From Candidatus Omnitrophota bacterium (GTDB taxonomy: Bacteria; Hinthialibacterota; Hinthialibacteria; Hinthialibacterales; JAKPRU01), in NCBI GenBank assembly GCA_029557025.1, contig JAKPRU010000974.1, positions 1-10,446 of the forward strand: a DNA stretch of 10,446 nucleotides, read 5' to 3'. Position 1 is the first letter of the stretch, and every line of letters starts with the position of its first letter. The translations under genes were made by a program, and so were the position numbers. The notes under the pieces are model-generated. The model did not search any database. It saw only the letters and a list, made by a program, of their open reading frames with translations, and had not been told where the DNA came from. Positions 5,403 through 10,446 of the stretch are shown here, one piece after another.

Positions 5403-7415
5403 TTAATCTACCGTGTACCCCAACCCCATCAGCATCTTTACCTGTTCGGGATCCATCGGCTTCATCGTGCTCGCGGTTGCCCCGCCGACAGTGTATTTCC
5501 CGGTCGCCCAGATCGCATCACAATTCTCGATCCAGACACTTGCCTCTTTGCGCAGCTCACTGACTACCTCGCCCAAGCTCGCGCTCAAATCCGTCGTCTC
5601 TCCCGGATCGTTCTCGCGATCGTACAGCTCCTCGGCCTTTGCATGTTGCACCCAATACCCAAACGGTCCTTCCAACCATTTTGCCGGCAGATGTTCGCGG
5701 TTCGCCGGCACGGCCATCGGCTGATAAAGATAGCTCCATTTCTCCGTTCGCCACGAAACAGCGGCGTTTCGAGCGTGCTCCGCCAGGACACCCTCACGCC
5801 CCCCTGCCCTGCCCTGCCAAACCGGAACCAGCGACTGTCCGCTGAGGCCGGCCGGAACTTCCAGCCCCGCCAATTCCGCCAGTGTGGGGTAAATATCTAC
5901 ATTCTCACAGAGATCCTCTACTTGCCTGGCAGCCGGAACGTGCCCGGCGTAATGGAAGACCAGCGGGACATGGACGTTCTCTTCGTAGAGGCTAAAATGA
6001 TGAAAATACATGGAATGCTCGCCGAGCAATTCGCCGTGATCCGAGGCAATCACTACAATTGTTTTATCGAAAACCCCCAAATCTTTCAATGTCGAGACAA
6101 GCCTTCCCACCTGGTGATCGACATACGCCACACAGCCGTCATACCGGGCTGTGTAATACGCCAAGTTCAAGGGTTCCACCCGCGTATCCCCCCAATTGGG
6201 GATCAATGCCGGATCGACATCCGGCGTGTAATCCGCGCGGGGGTCCACAAATTGTTCTCTGAACGGCTCCGGCGCATCATAATGCGCATGACAATCATAC
6301 AAATGAATCCAGACCAGGAACGGCCGACCGTAATGGTCTACAATCCAGTTGATCGCCGGTCCGGTTACATACTCGCCATCCATCGTCCATAGTGGACATT
6401 CAACAAACGTATCGAATCCCTGGTGAAGTCCGGTGTCGGCCCGCGTCATAAAGCCGGCGTCCATAAAGGCCGCCGTTACATAACCGTGGTCCCGGAAGAA
6501 TTCGGCTAATGTGTAATGATGTTCGGGTAACGGATTGACGGCCTGTGTGTAGATGCCGAATTCGTTCAGGTATTTTGAGGTCATAATAGATATATGGGAT
6601 GGAACAGTAGCCGTACATTGTGCGTAAGCCTTCGCCATAAGCGCCCCGCCGGCGGCAAGATCATCGATGTTCGGGCTGGTGTTCCGCCCGTAGCCGTAGC
6701 AAGACAGGTGATCCGCGCGAAGTGTATCGAGAGTAAACAGCACAACATTCGGCGCCTCACGATTGATTCGGCGCAGCCAGCGGACCGTGGGCATTTCCCA
6801 GGCGCAAAAGTCAGCTCTCTTATCTCCCTGCGGTCCGGGATCGGTCTCCAGCTGGATTCGAATGCGGTCCCTTTCCTCTACGGGAATAGGGATCTCTTTC
6901 CACCGAACCGCGTCAATAGAGGTTGCAGATGTGGTTACAAGGGTTTCTTCAAAAAGACATTCGCGATTCTGGCGAGTCTCATTGACACACCAGACTCGGA
7001 ATGTTGCGCCGTCGGACCCGTTCGCACGGGCGCTCGGTCGAAGATAATAGCCGAAACGGATTGTTGCATCTTTACCGGCGGTCAGTTCCGGAAAGGTCAG
7101 CTGTGTGGGGGCATGGACAAGAATTGACCAGCGCTGCCGACCATAGGCCGCTTCTTTAACACTTGGGGTGACATCCATCGGAAAACCGGACTGAATCTGA
7201 ACCTCACCCAGTCTCCACAAGGGAGTGTTCCGGATCGGTCCAACCTTCCGATTGCCCATAACAAATCGGACCAGCTGCCATTCTTCGGGAACAAGCGCCT
7301 CCTGCGACGCCGCGATCTGCGTCGTGGGCCTCGAACAATCCAGGAATCCCAACGCACAACCCATCAGGATACACCCAATCACCACAAAAGCGCCAAGATT
7401 CTTGTGAGGTAGCAT
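5403..7415 (-). CDS. Sulfatase/alkaline phosphatase-superfamily lipoprotein with Thr nucleophile position (670 aa)
   Basis: Start: the ATG at 7415 is preceded by AAGGGA about eight bases upstream and opens a clean signal sequence (MLPHKNLGAFVVIGCILMGC, lipobox LMGC, Cys20). The frame extends to 7520, but that 35-residue extension would bury the signal peptide. Residues about 45-215 are beta-rich, possibly a carbohydrate-binding or jelly-roll domain. The catalytic domain starts at 223: NVVLFTLDTLRADHLSCYGY, metal ligands D230/D/T, then ATVPSH (269-274), HLYDCHAHYDAPEPF (371 on), SDHGELLGEH (458 on, metal ligands D459/H460) and LYEENVHVPL. It ends DPEQVKMLMGLGYTVD, a common tail of this group. 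In true sulfatases the active site is C/S-x-P-S-R; here it is T-V-P-S-H, so formylglycine cannot form and the nucleophile would be Thr270, as in the phosphoethanolamine/phosphoglycerol transferases and phosphatases of the same fold. Inference: a cell-envelope hydrolase or transferase on a phosphate ester, substrate unknown. First gene of a leftward operon. Confidence 0.85.
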   Translation of the reverse strand: MLPHKNLGAFVVIGCILMGCALGFLDCSRPTTQIAASQEALVPEEWQLVRFVMGNRKVGPIRNTPLWRLGEVQIQSGFPMDVTPSVKEAAYGRQRWSILVHAPTQLTFPELTAGKDATIRFGYYLRPSARANGSDGATFRVWCVNETRQNRECLFEETLVTTSATSIDAVRWKEIPIPVEERDRIRIQLETDPGPQGDKRADFCAWEMPTVRWLRRINREAPNVVLFTLDTLRADHLSCYGYGRNTSPNIDDLAAGGALMAKAYAQCTATVPSHISIMTSKYLNEFGIYTQAVNPLPEHHYTLAEFFRDHGYVTAAFMDAGFMTRADTGLHQGFDTFVECPLWTMDGEYVTGPAINWIVDHYGRPFLVWIHLYDCHAHYDAPEPFREQFVDPRADYTPDVDPALIPNWGDTRVEPLNLAYYTARYDGCVAYVDHQVGRLVSTLKDLGVFDKTIVVIASDHGELLGEHSMYFHHFSLYEENVHVPLVFHYAGHVPAARQVEDLCENVDIYPTLAELAGLEVPAGLSGQSLVPVWQGRAGGREGVLAEHARNAAVSWRTEKWSYLYQPMAVPANREHLPAKWLEGPFGYWVQHAKAEELYDRENDPGETTDLSASLGEVVSELRKEASVWIENCDAIWATGKYTVGGATASTMKPMDPEQVKMLMGLGYTVD

Positions 7416-7654
7416 CTCGCGATTCCCTTCCCTTCTCAATGTTCTATAGACATCCGGCCTCGACGTATTCATTCCATCCTGCCTTTTTTCACAGCACATA
7501 ATGTATCTCTGCGGGCGCAATACACGTAGGGGTTGCCCCGCTGTGGTCTTCTGCCATGTAAATGCTTAATGCGCTATTCCCTGCCTCCTCTCGCTACCCT
7601 TTGCCCCCAGCTTCGCCTTCCTCCCCTCTTCAGTGTTTAGTTGTTCAATGCAGC

Positions 7655-7684
7655 GGGGGCGAAACCCTTTCGGATTTCGCCCCC
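7655..7684 (-). terminator. Strong hairpin after the FG-GAP gene, possible terminator
   Basis: GGGGGCGAAA (7655-7664) and TTTCGCCCCC (7675-7684) are perfect inverted repeats of 10 bp around a 10-nt loop. The hairpin lies 25 bp beyond the stop of the leftward gene ending at 7710. On the minus strand the tail is GCTGCATTG, without a T-run, so termination may be weak or the hairpin may serve for mRNA 3'-end protection. It separates that gene from the sulfatase-like operon, whose start is 240 bp further on. Confidence 0.5.
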
Positions 7685-7709
7685 GGAGTCCTCATTCAAT
7701 CAGAACCGC

Positions 7710-10446
7710 TTATTCTTGCGCGGGATAGAATCCCAGGAAGACGGAATTGGAGGTCGGCAGCGCTGTGCCTGCGAACGGCTCAAACTGTGGCCGAACCTCA
7801 GTGAAGCTGGAATAAGCGCCATCCACGAAGTTCAGCTTGACACCCCGTACCAGAACCCTCGGCGGCAAGTTCGCGGCAGTGACAGCGCCTGTCTCGAGAT
7901 TGACATTGAGCGTTGCCTGTGTACCGACAAGAATCTCGTCGCCGCTCAGACGGTCGAGGTTACCAACCGCGATCGACAACGCGCCGGATGGGTTAGCGCT
8001 GGCGGCCAGCACTGAGCGTGCCGGCATGATCGGCTGCAGGCTAATATCGCTACCGGCAACGACCATGTCGAACGCACGGATCAGGTTCTTGGTTGTAGCA
8101 TCGGGATTGCCCGCGCTGGCAACAACGATGTCGTTCTTGCCGTCGCCGTTCACATCACCGATTGCCAAGTTTACACCACCGAGACCATACTGCGCCACAT
8201 CATCAAACGCGTGGATCGGCGTGGAATACTTATCCACAACGACCGTGCCACTGGCGTTGCGTGCAAGCTTCAGGACCTGGATGTAGGTCTCAGGCTTGAA
8301 GCCGCCAACTTCGGAACCGTTCAACTGGCCGACAACCAGTTCGTCGATTCCATCGCCATCCAGATCGCCCGCTGCTACGGACACACCACCGGAAGTGTTG
8401 CCCCACAGCGCCGGCGTACCGGCACCCGGCCATGCACGGAAGGTTCCCTGATCGCTGAAGGTGCCTTTGTTGATGCCGTTGGCGACCCGCAGATTACCGA
8501 GCTGGAACACACGAATCTGGTTGTTTCCGCCGATACCCTGTGCGGCAATGATCAGCGGCAAGTCTTCACCGACGAAGTTACCTGCGGCCACATTGATATG
8601 ACCCTGCGGATTACGATATGCCACATTCGTCGCATCCTTGGCAAAGGCTCCACGTGTGCTGATGACGGTCGGAGCCTTATCTGGGTATTGTTCCCAGATG
8701 AGGAGGATGGACGGCTGAGCAGCATCTTTTCCGCCAGGACCAAACCCGGTCAGGATGTCCATCTTGCCGTCGTGGTTGAAATCAGCAACGGCAACATTCG
8801 TGAACCGATCTCGTGGCGTCCCGATAGATGCTGCGAAACTGGGCGTAAGAGCCTGGAATCCGCTAAACGGGGTGAACCGCCACTGACCGGCATCGTTCAT
8901 GAAGTTGCGCTTCGTCAGCGTGAAGCCACCTTGGCCTTGTGTGAGGATCATCTCGTCCGGAGCTTGCGGCGATATCTTGATGGTAATCGTCGCCACTTTT
9001 GTATCGGACGCGGTGGCCGGATCGGTCGCGGTCACGGTCACGGTCGCTTCACCTTCGGCCGAGCCGGCGGTGAACACGATATTGACCGTGGACACGTTAC
9101 CACTCTGGGTAACCGTACCCACCGCAACAGTTCCAATTCCTGCCGGCGCAACCGTCGCGCTGAACGTGAGGACATCACCGTCAAGATCGGTACCGGTTGC
9201 GACAATGGTCGTCTGAGCATTCGGCGCAACTGTCACTGCTGTCGGATTCAAAGCCAATGTCGGCGCCTGGTTGCCGACAAGGACGGTCACCGACACGGTT
9301 CGTCGAGTGATCTGGAATCCACCGTCGACACCACGAACAACGAGGTTGTATGTGGTGTTCACAAGCAGGCCTGTCGGAACATTGAACGTGTACGTTCCAG
9401 TGCTCTGTCCGGCCACGGTTACGGCGTTGTCCAGAGGCGTTCCATTAACATCTACAATCACCAGTTCCGCATCGGAATCACGCGCCGTGATATAGAGCTT
9501 CAGGGACGGCGTTACGGCAGCATTGATCGTAATACCCGCACCGATATCCGGTCCATCCTGGCTTGTTGCCACGGTCAGGATCGGCGGCATCGGGTGATTC
9601 ACAATATCAAGCACCACTTGGTCGGTCGTATCCAGACCGCTGGTGTTTGTACCAGTGACGGCGATGGTGGTCGGGTCATTCGCGGAGTCCACGTATCCTT
9701 CACCGACACCCGCGTCAGCATCGAACAAGCCGGGAGTCATTTCCAGCTGCCCGTTTGTCGTTGTATCGGCGGCGGGAGCATCGATCTGGGTCGTGAACGG
9801 AATGGCGGTGTTGCTGGTGAACGCAAGGGTCACCGGCTCGCCACCGAGGTCGCGACCCGTTGCGGTAACCACCACCTTGCTGGTTTCCTGAACTTCAGCC
9901 GCCGAAACTGCGCCGAGCGCGGTGCTCAGCGTTCCATTCGCGTTGAACAGACTCACATCGAGAATTTCAACAACCGGCTCGATCGCCTTCGGGAGAACGT
10001 CGATTAAGATATCGACATAGTCCTTCTGCGTGCCGAGCGCAATCTGGGCCTCATCGGCCACATAGGCACGGAGAGTGAAGGTGGCTTTCGCCGCATCCGA
10101 ACCGAATGGAATCGCCTTAAAGCCAGGCTCGAAGATAAACTCGATCGAGCCGGACTGCACAAAGGCCGCCGCCGGATCGCTTGCTGCGTTCAGGACATGG
10201 ACTCCGTTCAGGGTCGCATTCGCCACAGTAGCAGAGGAGGAAATCGCTGTACCGGTTGCAACCAGCGTGAGATTCGCTGGCACGGCCGACATATCGCGCG
10301 CTTCCAGTGTAACCTTCAGGATGTCGCCCTCCGAAATTGTCACTTGGCGAATATCCGCGCCCGCGGTGGAAAGGCGTCCAATATCCGTGCTGGTAAGTTC
10401 TTGCGTGGTTCCATCAAACGTTGCCTGGAACACCGGCGAGAAGAGA
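7710..10446 (-). CDS. Large exported Ig/cadherin-like and FG-GAP (VCBS) repeat protein, 5' end outside window
   Basis: The frame is open to the right edge (upstream residues LFSPVFQATF), so the true start lies outside; a GTG at 10433 is internal to the frame, not a likely start. 911 residues are visible. The right-hand two thirds (about 8970-10446) encode several Thr/Val/Ala-rich beta-sandwich modules of Ig or cadherin type, with motifs such as VVVTATGRDLGGEPVTLAF, LYITARDSDAELVIVDVNG and TTIVATGTDLDGDVLTFSA. The C-terminal part (7710 to about 8960) has FG-GAP/VCBS blades with Asp-rich calcium loops: VAVADFNHDGKMDILTGFG (near 8761-8800), VAAGDLDGDGIDELVVG (near 8330-8380), LAIGDVNGDGKNDIVVAS (near 8120-8170), and degenerate ones (VGNLDRLSGDEILVG near 7930-7980; VAAGNFVGEDLPLIIAA). 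This fits an integrin-alpha-like beta-propeller. The protein ends VFLGFYPAQE with no sorting signal that I recognise. Known: such proteins are secreted or surface adhesins or matrix proteins. The function here is inferred only as surface binding. Confidence 0.88.
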   Translation of the reverse strand, partial: LFSPVFQATFDGTTQELTSTDIGRLSTAGADIRQVTISEGDILKVTLEARDMSAVPANLTLVATGTAISSSATVANATLNGVHVLNAASDPAAAFVQSGSIEFIFEPGFKAIPFGSDAAKATFTLRAYVADEAQIALGTQKDYVDILIDVLPKAIEPVVEILDVSLFNANGTLSTALGAVSAAEVQETSKVVVTATGRDLGGEPVTLAFTSNTAIPFTTQIDAPAADTTTNGQLEMTPGLFDADAGVGEGYVDSANDPTTIAVTGTNTSGLDTTDQVVLDIVNHPMPPILTVATSQDGPDIGAGITINAAVTPSLKLYITARDSDAELVIVDVNGTPLDNAVTVAGQSTGTYTFNVPTGLLVNTTYNLVVRGVDGGFQITRRTVSVTVLVGNQAPTLALNPTAVTVAPNAQTTIVATGTDLDGDVLTFSATVAPAGIGTVAVGTVTQSGNVSTVNIVFTAGSAEGEATVTVTATDPATASDTKVATITIKISPQAPDEMILTQGQGGFTLTKRNFMNDAGQWRFTPFSGFQALTPSFAASIGTPRDRFTNVAVADFNHDGKMDILTGFGPGGKDAAQPSILLIWEQYPDKAPTVISTRGAFAKDATNVAYRNPQGHINVAAGNFVGEDLPLIIAAQGIGGNNQIRVFQLGNLRVANGINKGTFSDQGTFRAWPGAGTPALWGNTSGGVSVAAGDLDGDGIDELVVGQLNGSEVGGFKPETYIQVLKLARNASGTVVVDKYSTPIHAFDDVAQYGLGGVNLAIGDVNGDGKNDIVVASAGNPDATTKNLIRAFDMVVAGSDISLQPIMPARSVLAASANPSGALSIAVGNLDRLSGDEILVGTQATLNVNLETGAVTAANLPPRVLVRGVKLNFVDGAYSSFTEVRPQFEPFAGTALPTSNSVFLGFYPAQE

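Noticed and set aside
5397..6392. 331-residue plus-strand open frame opposite the sulfatase-like gene
   Set aside because: No recognisable motifs or ribosome site; it lies wholly antisense to a gene with conserved catalytic motifs.
7416..7520. N-terminal extension of the sulfatase-like protein to an ATG at 7520
   Set aside because: It would place 35 charged residues before the signal peptide; the ATG at 7415 has its own AAGGGA ribosome site and gives a normal lipoprotein leader.
8211..10007. 598-residue plus-strand open frame opposite the FG-GAP gene
   Set aside because: It is rich in Arg, His, Cys and Gly without domain motifs, and it mirrors a clearly real minus-strand gene with FG-GAP motifs; an antisense shadow of codon bias.

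Overview
The window reads as chromosomal DNA of a flagellated bacterium with an outer membrane. GC content is moderate (roughly low-to-mid 50s percent by eye). The evidence is a full flagellin gene, two exported proteins with lipoprotein-type signal peptides, and a very large exported FG-GAP/VCBS repeat protein. Together with a sulfatase-superfamily lipoprotein, this fits a little-studied phylum in or near the Planctomycetota / Hydrogenedentota / Sumerlaeota / Omnitrophota range. That placement is a guess from style; nothing here fixes the taxon.

Left part (1-1115): the first 27 codons of a leftward gene whose N-terminus resembles region 2 of an ECF sigma factor, then about 1 kb without a convincing gene. 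This gap holds a short direct repeat, a GC-rich palindromic intergenic repeat with two GTAAAC/GTTTAC-centred arms (231-312), and a very good match to a flagellar sigma-28 promoter (348-374). After the promoter come about 735 nt of hairpin-rich sequence leading without an obvious terminator into the flagellin ribosome site.

Flagellin unit (1116-3730): an 833-residue flagellin with intact D0/D1 ends and an insert of about 550 residues rich in Thr, Ser and Gly, followed by a short hairpin motif and a strong intrinsic terminator. A motif of the form AAGGYCTSGGAA occurs twice in the leader and once more in the 3' UTR.

Middle (3731-4527): two small convergent hypothetical genes, 6 bp apart at their 3' ends. 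Both encode Cys-rich proteins with a similar CP(x)H ... C ... CxxC pattern.

Right part (4216-7415, leftward): a probable operon. It starts with a sulfatase/alkaline-phosphatase-superfamily lipoprotein that has Thr where formylglycine sulfatases have Cys or Ser. Next comes a lipoprotein made of two repeats resembling the C-terminal domain of the cytochrome c biogenesis protein CcmI, and then the small Cys-rich protein. Upstream of it, separated by a hairpin, is the 3' 2.7 kb of a giant exported protein with Ig/cadherin-like domains and a C-terminal FG-GAP beta-propeller (7710 to the window edge).

The points most worth a second look are the long structured flagellin leader with its sigma-28 promoter and recurring motif, the internally duplicated flagellin insert, the stand-alone tandem CcmI-like lipoprotein beside the atypical sulfatase-fold enzyme, and the pair of small Cys-rich proteins.
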